A DNA stretch of 64,000 nt from Aquilaria yunnanensis (taxonomy: Eukaryota > Streptophyta > Magnoliopsida > Malvales > Thymelaeaceae). Below the pieces are notes generated by a model. It ran no database searches, was not told the origin of the DNA, and saw only the letters and a list, made by a program, of their open reading frames with translations. The DNA lies in assembly GCA_039654915.1 (NCBI GenBank), contig CM077598.1, forward strand, positions 74,056,041 to 74,120,040, written 5' to 3'. The translations under genes and the position numbers were made by a program. This document shows, piece by piece, positions 1-10,633 of the stretch (the first letter of the stretch is position 1; each line of letters starts with the position of its first letter).

Positions 1-1311
1 CAGCGGCCGAAGTCCCTACCGCTGCTGAAGTTTCTTCCGCCGACGTCCCTCCCCAGAGCCCTTCTGTGCCGCAGGCCCTTCTGGAGGCCGTGGTAGAGGC
101 TCCTTCTGCCGAGGAGCGGCGCAAGAAGAAAGGCAAGGGGATTTCGACCGAGGAGTCTTAGGATTCCGAGGACGCCGTATTTGAAGTGCCGCCAGGTCTG
201 TTGCTTTCAGAACAAGTATGGCTCTTTTTGTTTTTCTGAATTTTCCTTTGTCTCTGACTTGCTTCTCATTTTTGTCGTGCAGGGGAGTTACATACCCCGA
301 ATTGGGCGGCCGAACACGCGAAGGCGCGCGCCCTTCGCGACGCCAAAGTCCCGCAAGGGAAGATACCCAAAGAGCCTTTCTGGACATTCACGGAGGACAT
401 GAACTTGTACTTCGAGGACTGTCCTGAAATGGCGAAGCAGATTTCGAAGGGGGTGCTTACAGAGGCCTCCTTCAAGGCTATTGCGGCGGCCCATCGGGAC
501 AATGACACCCTCGCCGTGAAAGTCACCGAGCATGCTGCTCAGGTATGTTCTTCACACCTTTTTCCCTTCAATTTTTCCTAAGTGCTTGGCTCTTACTGAC
601 CTTGCGTTCATCTTTTTGCAGCTGCTGGGGTACGCCGGCTTTCTCTGAGTTCGGGTGGCCAGGCAGGCGAAGTTCTGAGCTTCGGCTTTAGAGACCTTAG
701 AGAAAGCGAAGGTCACGCGCTCGGCCTTGATCGCCAAGAACCAGCAGCTATCAAATGCTGCCAAGAAAGAAGTTGCTGCCCTTCGGGAGGAGTTCCGGAA
801 GGAGAAGGAAGATCTTGAGAAGAACTCCTCTCTAAAGATTGCTGACCTTGGCGATCAGGTGAAAGGGATGCTTGCTGCCAACCAAGACCTTCTCAAAGAT
901 AAGTCAGATTCTGACAATCTCATTCGGTCGTTGGTGAGTGAGAAAAAGGCTCTCAAAGCCAAGATCCAGTCTTTGAAGAAGGAGCCCGATGCGAAGAAGA
1001 GTGTGAAGGCGCTGAAGAAGGAGGTTGCAGACTTGAAGGACGAGCTCGAGGACCTTGAGGTTGAAAAGGACAAATCCGACCAAATGACCAAGGTCGCCTT
1101 CCAAGACGGATTCTGCCTTCCTCGGCACCAAGTCCTTGAGAGGTTCCCAGGTCTGGATCTCTCTTTTTTGGAAGCTCTCAACATTCCCGAGGGGCCTCGG
1201 TGGTCCTGGTCAAAAATCGAGCATCTGAACCTGCCTTCCACAATTTCGGCGCCGAAGGTCGTGGAAAAGGGCACAGAGGCTGGTGGCTCCCGGGACGCCG
1301 AGAACCCTTAG
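1..1311 (+). pseudogene. Copy A antisense gene (aORF), exons 2-4
   Basis: This is the C-terminal half of the antisense gene of copy A; exon 1 lies outside the window. By comparison with copies B, C and M the exons are 1-195 (end of exon 2), 283-542 (exon 3) and 622-1311 (exon 4), with GT donors at 196 and 543 and AG acceptors at 282 and 621. Exon 3 carries the conserved PFWTFTEDMNLY block. Exon 4 is a long charged coiled coil followed by a conserved tail with FQDGFC, RHQVL and LSFLEALNIPEGPRW. Stops break it at 159-161 (TAG), 646-648 and 676-678; the last two replace CGA in the sister copies. The N-terminal Transposase_28-like domain is not in the window. The function is unknown. Confidence 0.8.
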
Positions 1312-1448
1312 GCTGTTTTAGGGGCCTTTTCCTTTTTTTCCTCTTCGTTTTTGTGCTCCTTCCTTGGGCACTTCTTCTTTGTAAGCCTGATCATTCTCAA
1401 TAAATATTTTTTGGCTAAGTCTTTTTGCAAGATTTTGCATTTCCATCG

Positions 1449-1583
1449 TCCTGAACAAGTTCGCTCAAGAGACTTCGGGAAACCTGCAATCACAAAAAAT
1501 TATTCTGCGCTTTTTGCGGCGAGTACTTTCGCAAGATTTTTGTTTTCCATTTTTCTGAGCGTGATGGCTCAAGGGACTTCGGA
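1449..1583. repeat. Dyad repeats between converging genes, copy A (2 units)
   Basis: The spacer 1312-1720 between the aORF stop and the pol stop is AT-rich and non-coding. It contains two copies (about 1449-1480 and 1551-1583) of a motif with core GAGC-N6-GCTC-like symmetry, here read as CTGAGCGTGATGGCTCAAG, followed by GGACTTCGG. The same motif recurs at the same place in copies B, C and M with different copy numbers. Confidence 0.7.
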
Positions 1584-2017
1584 AAATCACATCTGCGCTT
1601 TTTCACAGCGAACACCTTCATGGAATTCTATCTTGCACCATTTTGTACACTTAAGAGTTTTTCTCAAGGACATTCTGTACTTAGGATATTTTTTGTACAA
1701 CACAATCCTTCCGCTCCATCTTAAGTGTAGAATTTCTTCAGGGCGTCTGAGTGCCAAGTGTTTTTCAATTCTACACCTTTGGTGTCGCCGAGTTTGTACA
1801 CGCCTTTTTGTACTTCGGCAAGAACCAGATAAGGTCCTTCCCAGTTCTCGCGAAGTACTTCGTGGGATTGCTTTCGGGATGCAAAGTCAGCCTTTCGGAG
1901 AACGAGGTCCCCTTTCTTGATTTCTTTTGGCCTGGCTCGTAAATTTATAGCCGCGGCCACTCTTTGCTGGAAAGCTTTTCTTCTCAGCTCAGCTATTTCT
2001 CTGTGTTCGCCGATGAG

Positions 2018-2992
2018 TGATAGCCAAAGGCTATTGCCTCCTAGGTAGTAACTCCCTGCCAGAATATTGGCCGAGGAGTCTGACGTCACCCAAGAGAGGA
2101 TCTTTTTACTGACCTCGGAAGGTGCGAAGTCAAACACTATGAGCTCGAAACTTTGGTTAGCTCGTCAGGAATTCCGAGGAGAACACCGTCTCCATCCAGG
2201 GGCCAAACTGACCGTCTTCGGGTAAGAGAGCCATCTCTCTGAAGCAAGGAAGAATCTCCCCGAAGGCAGAGGCCCCGAAGAGGATCTTCCCCGAACAAGA
2301 AACACCTGAACAAGGGAATCCCTTAACTATGGGTATGAGTCCCGAAGGAGGTGTTCATCAAGGGAACTCCCAGAGCTATGGGATAGATATTGAAGGAGGT
2401 GCTCGCACCGAAGGACGGATAGAATCCGAAGAGGGTGCACGCACCGAATGGCGACCTCGCCTAGGGGACCTCGGGAGTACGGTATGAGCATTTAAGGAGC
2501 CTCTGACTTGTCGCCCACAAGCCCTACATGTCACATCTGAACGGCGAACTAACACGCCGCAGCCGCCCCAGTCCTGACACAACCTGTCTGGGTCCAGGGC
2601 TAAAGGAGGCTGCAAACGGCTGCCTGTCCCCTAGGTCCAAAAAGACAGATCAAATCCGACCGAACACGTGTCATGATCTGAACGGACCAGCTACTCCTAT
2701 AAATACTAGGAAATGGGACTGGGCAAAGGATGGGCATTTTTCCTCCCTCTGAGAAAACACAAAACAGGCAAGACACTTGATCCCTTAGTGTTCTTCCTCC
2801 ACTTTCACTCAGAAAAACTGACTTGGGCGTCGGAGGGTCCCTCCCCGGAAAAGCAAATCGGGGACCTCCTAACCTCTTCTTTGAGCTTTTCAGGCACGCT
2901 CAGCTGGGAAACCAGAGCTCCAGGCGCTCGCCTCCTCAGGAAGTCTCTCCACCTGTCAACATGACAGCAAACGAAGATGCCTTGGGGCATCA
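2018..2992 (+). mobile_element. Solo LTR F (Tat type), TSD ATGAG
   Basis: A 975-bp LTR, beginning TGATAGCCAAAGGC and ending GGGGCATCA, lies alone in the integrase region of copy A. The 5-bp duplication ATGAG flanks it at 2013-2017 and 2993-2997, and removing one ATGAG plus the LTR restores the integrase sequence seen in copy M near 57795. It has CACGTG and TATA elements and an ATG near its end like the other LTRs. A lone LTR with a clean duplication is the usual product of recombination between the two LTRs of an inserted element. Confidence 0.92.
2665..2705 (+). promoter_or_regulatory. LTR F promoter: CACGTG box and TATA
   Basis: CACGTG at 2665-2670 and TATAAATA at 2698-2705 are separated by 27 bp. 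The same two elements at the same spacing are found in the B, C, F2 and M LTRs. CACGTGTC is a G-box/ABRE-type bZIP site in plants; its activity here is inferred. Confidence 0.7.
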
Positions 2993-5900
2993 ATGAGGTC
3001 GAGCTTCGTTCTTAGGCCGAGGTCATTTCCACCTTCATCAAATACTTGCACCCGTACTGATGGTCTAACTATCTCGATAGGGATGATGGCCTCTGTTCCG
3101 AAGATGAGTGAGAAGGGAGTCTCCCCTGTGGCTCTTCGGGGCGTCGTTTGGTAACTCCATAATACGCTTTGGAGTTCTCCTGGCCATTTCCCTTTTGCTT
3201 CCCCCAGCCTTTTTTTTCAGGCCATCTTTTATGGTCCTGTTAGATACTTCCACCTGCCCGTTGCTTTAGGGGTGAGCCACTAGGGCGAAGTGCATCTTTA
3301 TTCCGAGGTCGCTGATAAATTCCTGGAATCCTTTTTCTGTGAATTGGGATCCATTATCAGCCACTAGTACCCTCGGTATGCCGAATCTGCATACGATGTT
3401 CTTCCATACAAACTTCTGTGCTTCTTTCACCGAGATAGTTGCTAGCGGTTCTGCCTCGACCTATTTGGAGAAATAGTCTACCGCTACCACGCAGAATTTC
3501 ACACCTCCGGGAGCTGCGGGGAGTGGCCCAATAAGGTCTATACCCCAGACTGTGAAGGGCCAGGGATAGTCAGCCGAAGTTACCATTTCCGAGGGTGCCC
3601 TCTGGATGTTCGCGTGTCTCTGGCAACTACCGCATTTCCGGACGAACTGCCTTGCGTCCTTTTTTAGGGTAGGCCAGAAGTATCCCTGGCGGAGTATCAC
3701 TGCTGCCAGGGCATCGGTTCCAATGTGTTAACCACACATGCCTTTGTGGACTTCTTCAAGGATCATTTCAGTATCCTCTTCGTTCACACATCTTTGTAGC
3801 GGATTCGCATATCCTTGTCGGTATAGTTCTTCACCGATTAGGAAGAAATGGCCGGAGCGCCTTCGTAGTTTTGCAGCGTCACTGGGGTCTTCGGGGAGCA
3901 CATTTTCTGCGAGGTACCTTTTCATTGGATCCCTCCATCCTTTTCCCGAGGTCACTATGCTCAGCACTGAGATGTTTGGATAGTCTAGCACCTCGGTGTA
4001 GGTCTTTGACTTCGCCAAGCAATCTGCCTCGGTGTTTTTCCGCCGACGTACGTTTTCGATCCGTATGGCGTCAAACTCTTGAATGAGTTTTGCTACCAGC
4101 TCGTTGTATTCTGCCAAGGTTGGGTCCTTCGCCCCATAGTCTCCTGCCGTCTGCCAAACTATTAGCTGGGAAACTCTGTGAGCCTTTAAGTTTTTCATGC
4201 CAATTTTTCTGGCCAGTCATAATCCCGCTATGAGCACCTCATACTCAGCCACATTGTTAGCGACGTTGAAGCTAAACTTGATAGCCTTCATTACCTCTAG
4301 TCCTTCGGGGCCTCTGATAATTACTCCAGCTCCCTAGTGTTCGGACCCCAAGGCTCCGTCAACATGTAAGGTCCATTCTGGCTCACCTTCATTCAGATCC
4401 GGATGACTGTCCACAGTGGTGGGTATTTAGGCAATGAATTCTGCCAGTGCTTGAGCTTTTATGGCCTTTCGAGGTTTATAGATGATATCGTGTTTGCCAA
4501 GCTCTATACACCACTTGGAGAGCCTTCCCGAATGATCCACTTTCCTCATAACGTCCCGTAGTGGTAGGCTACTTCGGACGATGATGGGGTGAGCCTGAAA
4601 GTATGGTCGCAGCCTTCTCCCTGCAAGCACCAAGGCGTATATAGCTTTTTGCAGCAGAGGGTACCTGACTTCGCCGCCATGCAGGGATTTGCTTACATAG
4701 TAGACCGGCCATTGTTTTGGCCCTTCTTCTTTCACGAGGACCGAGCTCACAGCTTTTTCCGTGACGGCGAGGTATAACACAAAGGGCTCTCCCTCGCGAG
4801 GTTGTCTCAGAGTCAGCAGGCTGGCTAGGTAGATTTTGAGTTCTTCACAGGCTTTTTGGCAGTCTTGATCCCAAGGATGATCATCCCTTCCGAGGTTGCC
4901 TTCCTTTTTTGCTGCCTTAGTGAGGACTTTGAAGAAAGGCCGGCACCTATCTCTGTACCTGGAAATGAACCTGCTAAGAGAGGTTATTCTTCCGGTGAGT
5001 CTCTGTACATCTTTTACTGTGGCAGGAGTTCAGAACTCGAGCAGAGCCTTAATTTTTTTGCGGTTAGCATCAATGCCTCTTTCGGATACGATGTACCCAA
5101 GGAACTTTCCCGAGGTCACCCCGAACATGCACTTTTTAGGATTGAGACGAATCCCGAAGGTCTGAGCTTTTGGAAGGTTTCCTCTAGATCTTCAACGTGG
5201 TTACGAGGGAGCTTGCTTTTGACTATCATATCGTCAACATACACCTCCATATTTCTCCCCATTTGGTCCTTAAAGACCTTGTTCATCAACCTTTGGTAGG
5301 TGGCTCCTACATTTTTAAGCCCGAAGGGCATCCTGACGTAGCAGTATATTCCTCCCTCGGTGATGAAGGCGGTTTTTTCTTCATCTTCGAGGTCCATCCT
5401 TATTTGATGGTAGCCGCTGAAGGCGTCTAGGAAACTTAGGAGCCCGTATTCGGCAGTTGAGTCTACCAGTTGGTCTATTGGCAGAAGAGGGTATGAGTCT
5501 TTCGGGCAAGCATCGTTCAAGTTTCTAAAGTCGATGCACGTCCGGAGTTTGCTGCTGCCTTCTTTTGTGGCAATGACCACGTTGGTTAACCATTCGGGGT
5601 ATTTGACCTCCCTGATGACTTCAGCGTCTAATAGGCGCTGGACTTCGGTTTTCACAAAGTTGCTTTTATGGGCTGAGATGGTCCGCTTCTTTTGCCAGAT
5701 AGGCTTTGCTTCCAGGCTTACTTTGAGGCTATGCTGTATTATGCCAGGGTGCACCCCTGGCATGTCTTTCGGCGAGTAGGCAAAGAGATCTTTATTTTCC
5801 AGCAGGAAAGATACAAGGTTTTTCTTGTCACCTTCGGGCAAGCTCTTCCCTATTCGAGTAGATTGTCCTGGGACAAGTTCTACTGTTTCCGTTTCCGCTC

Positions 5901-6384
5901 TCGTGGGATCTCCTTCTTTGCCCTTCTCTGGCGCCTTTGCCTCCATTGTTTGTGCGGGGTTATTTGCCGCAGCTTTTTGCGCTTTTACAAACACCTTCCT
6001 TACCTCGGCTTGATCTATGAAGACCTCTGCATCCCCATCCTTGGTGGCAAATGTGACAGTCAAGTACTTCACGTCAGGGCGAATGTGCAGGTTACCCTGT
6101 GTCTGCCTTCCAAGGATGGCATTGTACGAAGAAGGAACGTCCATGATGATAAATCTCACCATTGTGGACGCGTACAACTCAGCTGTTCCGTCAACCGAAG
6201 TTCCTTTTATCATTAGGGGGAGATCAATCCATCCGAGGACAGGTAGTTCGGAAGGTCAAACCCCGAAGGTGGGTGAGGTGACAGGCTTGAGCTCGCTGCT
6301 GGAGATGTCCAAATTCGGCAGTAAATGCGAGAATAGGACGTCAGTATTTGATCCATCATCAAGCAACACTCTTTTGACGTCCTA

Positions 6385-7931
6385 GTTCCCTATGCTTGCC
6401 ATGATTAGCAGTGGATCGTCATGGGGGAAGATGACGGTGGATCCATCCTTGCGAGTCAGTTTCTTTGCCAGACTCTGATATTCCATGACCGCAATCTCTC
6501 TAGCCTTCCGCTTTCTTTCCGAGGATGGGAGCCCCATAGTGATGGTTTGTATCACCCCTGCAGGAGGAGGAGGGCACTTTTTCGGACTTCGGTTTCTCCG
6601 CCTGTCGGAGTTGTGGTCCTCATCTTCGGCCCTTTCTTCCTCATCTTTTCTTCCTTTTAGGGAAGGCATCCGCAGATATTTTCGAAGTTGGCCGAGTTTT
6701 ATCAGCGACTCAATGTACTTCTTCAGTTGGAAGCAGTCTTCGGTGTCGTGGCCGTGGTCGCGGTGAAACTGGCAGAACTTCTTGATGTTTTTCTTGTTAA
6801 TAGCGATCATGGCCCATGGCCGCCGAATCTGCGCCCCCTGCCTTTCCAGCGCCATGAGGATGTTTTTCCATGTAGTGCTCAGGGGTGTGAAGCTTTGAAG
6901 TTTGCTTCCCCACATCCTCCGAGGCCGGCCTGCCTGTTCAGTTGGATGCCGGGCTTGCTGATTGTACCCTTCGGCGCGGTTGTGATCGGACTTCGGCCCA
7001 GCCTTTCTCAGCTCCTCGGCCCTTCGGTAAAATTCTCTGAGGCTGTCCGGGGGGTCCTTTGAGAACTCATAAAATAGCTGTGAGTCTCACCGAAGGCCCC
7101 GTGTCTTGGCCAGGATGCGTATTTCGGGCCGGAAGTCCGGGATGCTTAGAGCTTCCCTGTTGAATCTTTTGACATAGTCTCGGATGGTTTCTCCATTTCT
7201 CTGCTCTATGTCGAACATCTGAACAGGCATCTTCGCCGTTGGCCGGCTTCCAATAAATTGTTGCGCGAAGGTCGTAGACAACTCCTGGAACTCAGTGATG
7301 GCTCCTGGGGGCAATGAGTTGTACCACACAGTTGCTGGTCCCGTGAGGGTGACCTCGAAGCATTTACACATGGTAGCATCGTCAGCCCCATGCAATATCA
7401 TGCTGCGTCTGTACTTGGTCAGATGGGCCTGCGGATCAGTGCAGCCATCATAAATCTCCAGTCGAGGTACCCTGAAGTCGCCTGGCATTGCTGCCTCGGC
7501 CACGACCCGGGTGAATGGGGACCCATCTTCGTAGAAGGCTCCCGTCAGCCTGTCCCAGATGAGTTTGCGAGCTACTTGCTTTTCCACCCTGTCCAGCCGC
7601 GCTAGTATCCTTTCCATGAGGACTGTGGCATTAGGCTCTTCTTCTGGGAAGGGAGATCATTGGGGCCTCTTCGGGGAGCGAGTTTGGCGCTGAGGGGACA
7701 GGGACCTCGCCTTAGGCAATGAACTCCTTCGCTGTGAGACTTTTGGTCGCTTGGACCCAATTTGTCCCACAGTCCGTTTCCCGAGGGGTATATTCTCCAT
7801 AGACGACTCTTCGCGTGCGTCTCCGCTTCCCGAACTGTGATGAGTGGACCTCGGGCTTTTCTCCCTAGGGCGTGCAGGTGAGGGAGGTCTTTGGGCCTGT
7901 GCCTGCTGTGTCATTTCAGCCACGACCGAAG
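6385..7931 (-). pseudogene. gag: Copy A gag (broken)
   Basis: Encodes the capsid polyprotein part: an arginine/serine/proline-rich N-terminal region (7931-7657), then a Retrotrans_gag-type domain (about 7560-7090), then a zinc-binding CHHC motif with FCQFHRDHGHDTEDC near 6770. From 6915 down to 6385 the frame runs without a stop from the zinc motif into the protease linker, which shows that gag and pol share one frame in this family. Stops interrupt it at 7087-7089 (CGA to TGA) and near 7654 (CGA to TGA). The N-terminus and start are lost at the F2 junction. Confidence 0.85.
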
Positions 7932-8547
7932 GACTATGGGATAGATCCCGAAGGAGGTGCTCACACCGAAGGACAGATAGAATCCGAAGAGGGTGCACGC
8001 ACCGAAGGGCGACCTCGCCCAGGGGACCTCGAGAGTACGGTATGAGCATTTAAGGAGCCTCTGACATGTCGCCCACAAGCCCTACACGTCACATCTGAAT
8101 GGCGAACTGACACGCCGCAACCCCCCAGTCCTGACACAACTTGTTCGGGTCCAGGGCTAAAGGAGGCTGCAAACGGCTGCCTGTCCCCTAGGTCCAAAAG
8201 TACAGATCAAATCTGACCGAACACGTGTCATGATCTGAACGAACCAACTACTCCTATAAGTACTAGGAAATGGGACTGGGCAAAGGATGGGGCATTTTCC
8301 TCCCTCTGAGAAAACACAAAACAGGCAAGACACTTGATCCCTTAGTGTTCTTCCTCCACTTTCGCTCAGAAAACTGACTTGGGCGTCGGAGGGTCCTCCC
8401 CGGAAAAGCAAACCGGGGACCTCCTAACCTCTTCTTTGACCTTTCCAGGCACACTCAGCTGGGAAACCAGAGCTCCAGGCGCTCGCCTCCTCAGGAAGTC
8501 TCTCCACCTGTCAACATGACAGCAAACGAAGAGGCTTTGGGGCATCA
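7932..8547 (+). mobile_element. LTR fragment F2 (F type, 5' part missing)
   Basis: Closely matches the last two thirds of solo LTR F, from the CTATGGGATAG stretch (about 2373) to the GGGGCATCA end. The left end joins copy A gag, which runs on the other strand, so the junction at about 7931 is a rearrangement or a deleted nested insertion rather than a normal element border. The right end is intact at 8547 and is followed by ATACT, which would be the target duplication in fragment E'. Confidence 0.85.
8222..8262 (+). promoter_or_regulatory. LTR F2 promoter: CACGTG box and TATA
   Basis: CACGTG at 8222-8227 and TATAAGTA at 8255-8262, again 27 bp apart. The TATA carries a change relative to LTR F. 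Confidence 0.6.
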
Positions 8548-10032
8548 ATACTAACTAGTGTTAAAATCCTTGTAAGACCAAGCATTAGCTTGAGGAGTGC
8601 TGCCATAGTGATTTGCCTATGTTTATTATGTGTTTTACAGACTAACCTATGGTATATGCTGCTGCCACATTTCAAGTGTTTGTTGTTTGTGTTTGGCCGC
8701 TGCATTTGGTTGCTATATCTTGTATATATGTATTGTGGTTTTTGTCATTTAGTGTCTTTGGATGCAGGTTTTAATGATGGTTACATTGTCTATTGAATCG
8801 AAGTGCTACCCTTACTAAGTTTCTCAATGAAACTTACTCCCCTCAATTCTGTCATTTCAGGTCTAGCTGAAAGATCACCTTCAAAATAATCTTTTTGGTT
8901 TGAGTTTTAATCTAAAATTTTAGGTACATGAACTTCCATATTTCTAGTTATGATATGGAAGGTTTTGTGATTTGATGAGTACATTTGGTATTTTTAATGG
9001 TGGTACTTATTGTGTTGTGTAGCAGCTATCCGACATCCGATTTTTGGAGTCCAATGTGTCTCAGGACCTTCTATAACCTATGGTGCATATTTATCTGAGT
9101 TAAGACCATATTTTAGTGCATATATGCATGTACATGCGGTGTATGTAAAATGATACAAGTATGTAAACGTTTGAGTAATGTTTTGGCTATGTAAGTGGTG
9201 TGGTGCAAAGCTGCCTAAGTGTCAATGATGGGCTGCTTACGTGTAAATTCTGTTTTGGCCACATAAAGTTGTTAAAAGAAATAGATTGTAATTCCTATGT
9301 GTAATGGACATATATGGGATAGCCTTGGAGGGCTTTCCCCTTATGAATGAAATGTTTGCATGGTTTGGAAAAATTGTATGGGCAAAATGGTCCAAAAGTT
9401 GCCAAAATTTTGACTATGGACCTAAAGTTTAATATCTCCCTATGTAGAATAAATCTTGGTATGAAATATTGACCACACCTAGAGGAAATCTAGAGGGTTA
9501 ACTAGGATTTATAATTTCTGGATTTAGAGCCTTGTAGCCAAAGAAATGACATTGCAAATTTGGCTGAGTTACTGTTCATTTGGTCAGAATTTTGTGACCA
9601 ACTTAAAAAATCCATAACTTGGTCCATAGGTGGGCTATTGATGTAGAACAAAATTCCTTGGTTTGCTCTAAGTCTCTTCTTGATAATACAGGAAGGAAAA
9701 TAGGGGGAACATTGCTAGAATGATACAGTTTATTAGTGGACGTTACAAGTGTAGTGGCTGGTCACTAGAACTTAGCAAGATTGCCTAATGTGTGGTAACC
9801 AAGATTAATATTTGTGCTAGTGTTTTCCTTATTTGCTGCCATGGTGTTTATGAAATGTGAATATGTGTGTAATGGTTGGACCAATATGCATTTGTTTACA
9901 TAGTGCCCAAGGGGGCCATTTGAGTATGAACAGTAAGGGTAGTGTTCTGATGGCCTACAGAACATTACCAATCCTGGGAGTCTAAATGCACAATTTTGGA
10001 ACCATAATTGGATTACCCTAGAGTGGGTAACA
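8548..10032 (+). mobile_element. Chromovirus-type LTR fragment E' (3' part)
   Basis: This stretch of about 1.48 kb aligns along its whole length with 16928-18487, the 3' part of solo LTR E, with scattered substitutions and small gaps. It ends GTGGGTAACA, an acceptable LTR terminus, and then meets chromovirus-like gag (K) with no primer site between. It therefore looks like the right part of an inserted LTR whose left part was cut off when F2 arrived. No coding content was recognised. Confidence 0.75.
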
Positions 10033-10633
10033 GATATGCTGTCCAAAATGCCAGAAGGCTAGGAGAAGACTTGGAAATGACTTGGCTAGAGTTAACCCAG
10101 CTATTCCAGGGGCAGTATATCAGTGATGCCATCAAGGATATGAAGTAAGCTAACTTTGACAGTTTAGGGCAGGACAACCTCAGTGTCCTAGAGTATGAGC
10201 ACAAATTCAATTAGTTGGTGAGGTATGCTCTTCAGTATCATGGACTGGATGAGTGGAAGGTGAATAGATTTTTCAGAGGCCTAAGATCAGATATTAGAAA
10301 GGCTGTAAGACCTTTTGGAGGAGTCACATACTATGAAGTAGTGCAGAAAGCTCTATTAGTAGAGCAAGAGGAGTATGAGACTAGGTACTTTCCTAATGGG
10401 CCAAGGGAAATTAGCCAAGTAAGAGGCAAGCAAAAGAAGCCACCACATAGCAAGGGAATTGACAATAGTTCCCATCTTGGTTGTGCGGCAAAAAGAAGGG
10501 GAAGTCCCCTAACCTAAGTTGTCCTAAGTGTAAGAAGTTTCATGGAAAGAAACCTTGCTATTTTGGCACCCAAGCATGTCTAAGATGTGGATCCATGGAT
10601 CATTGGATCAAAGACTGCCCACAGGCTCAAAGT
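10033..10633 (+). pseudogene. gag: K: chromovirus-type gag fragment fused to Tat gag
   Basis: The plus strand encodes a capsid-like stretch with TWLELTQLFQGQY, EYEHKFN and VRYALQYHGLDEW. A basic segment follows, then a CX2CX4HX4C zinc knuckle (CLRCGSMDHWIKDC, about 10579-10620). This is the gag pattern of Del/Tekay-type chromoviruses, unlike the CHHC finger of the Tat copies. Two stops break the N-terminal half. Just after the knuckle, near 10633, the frame passes directly into Tat gag (ETIWDYVERFN). The fragment has no N-terminus; upstream lies E'. Confidence 0.7.

Larger units (their letters stand above)
1721..6384 (-). pseudogene. pol: Copy A pol: protease, RT, RNase H, aRNase H, integrase (broken)
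   Basis: Reading leftwards, the protease region is near 6380-6210, the RT covers about 5710-5110 with YVDD near 5230, the first RNase H is 4780-4430, the archaeal-type RNase H is about 4390-4020, and the integrase is about 3830-1721, ending in the KNTWHSDALKKFY tail. The gene is split by solo LTR F (2018-2992). Visible breaks are stops at 6382-6384, 4427-4429, 3728-3730, 3461-3463 and 3266-3268, a one-base loss near 5162 and a one-base gain in an A-run near 3212. The stop at 3266 is also present in copy C. Not functional. Confidence 0.88.
1..7931 (-). mobile_element. Copy A: partial Tat-lineage Ty3/gypsy retrotransposon
   Basis: Minus-strand element entering the window from the left. Read on the minus strand it holds the rest of gag, then protease, RT, two RNase H domains and integrase, and then the convergent antisense gene on the plus strand. 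The 3' LTR lies beyond the window. The 5' LTR, primer site and first part of gag are missing, because at about 7931 the gag sequence stops abruptly and joins the middle of a plus-oriented LTR (F2). Solo LTR F sits in its integrase region. The copy carries more than ten stops and frameshifts, so it is a dead remnant. Confidence 0.85.

Noticed and set aside
1721..2137. Single integrase frame through 1721-2137 in copy A
   Set aside because: Bases 2018-2137 belong to solo LTR F, so the apparent N-terminus is chance read-through.
5692..6216. Long open frames on the strand opposite to pol (for example 5692-6216, 36360-36896, 37837-38427, 55821-56501, 59448-59987)
   Set aside because: They mirror conserved pol or aORF coding sequence, have no domain resemblance, and are not kept open in sister copies.
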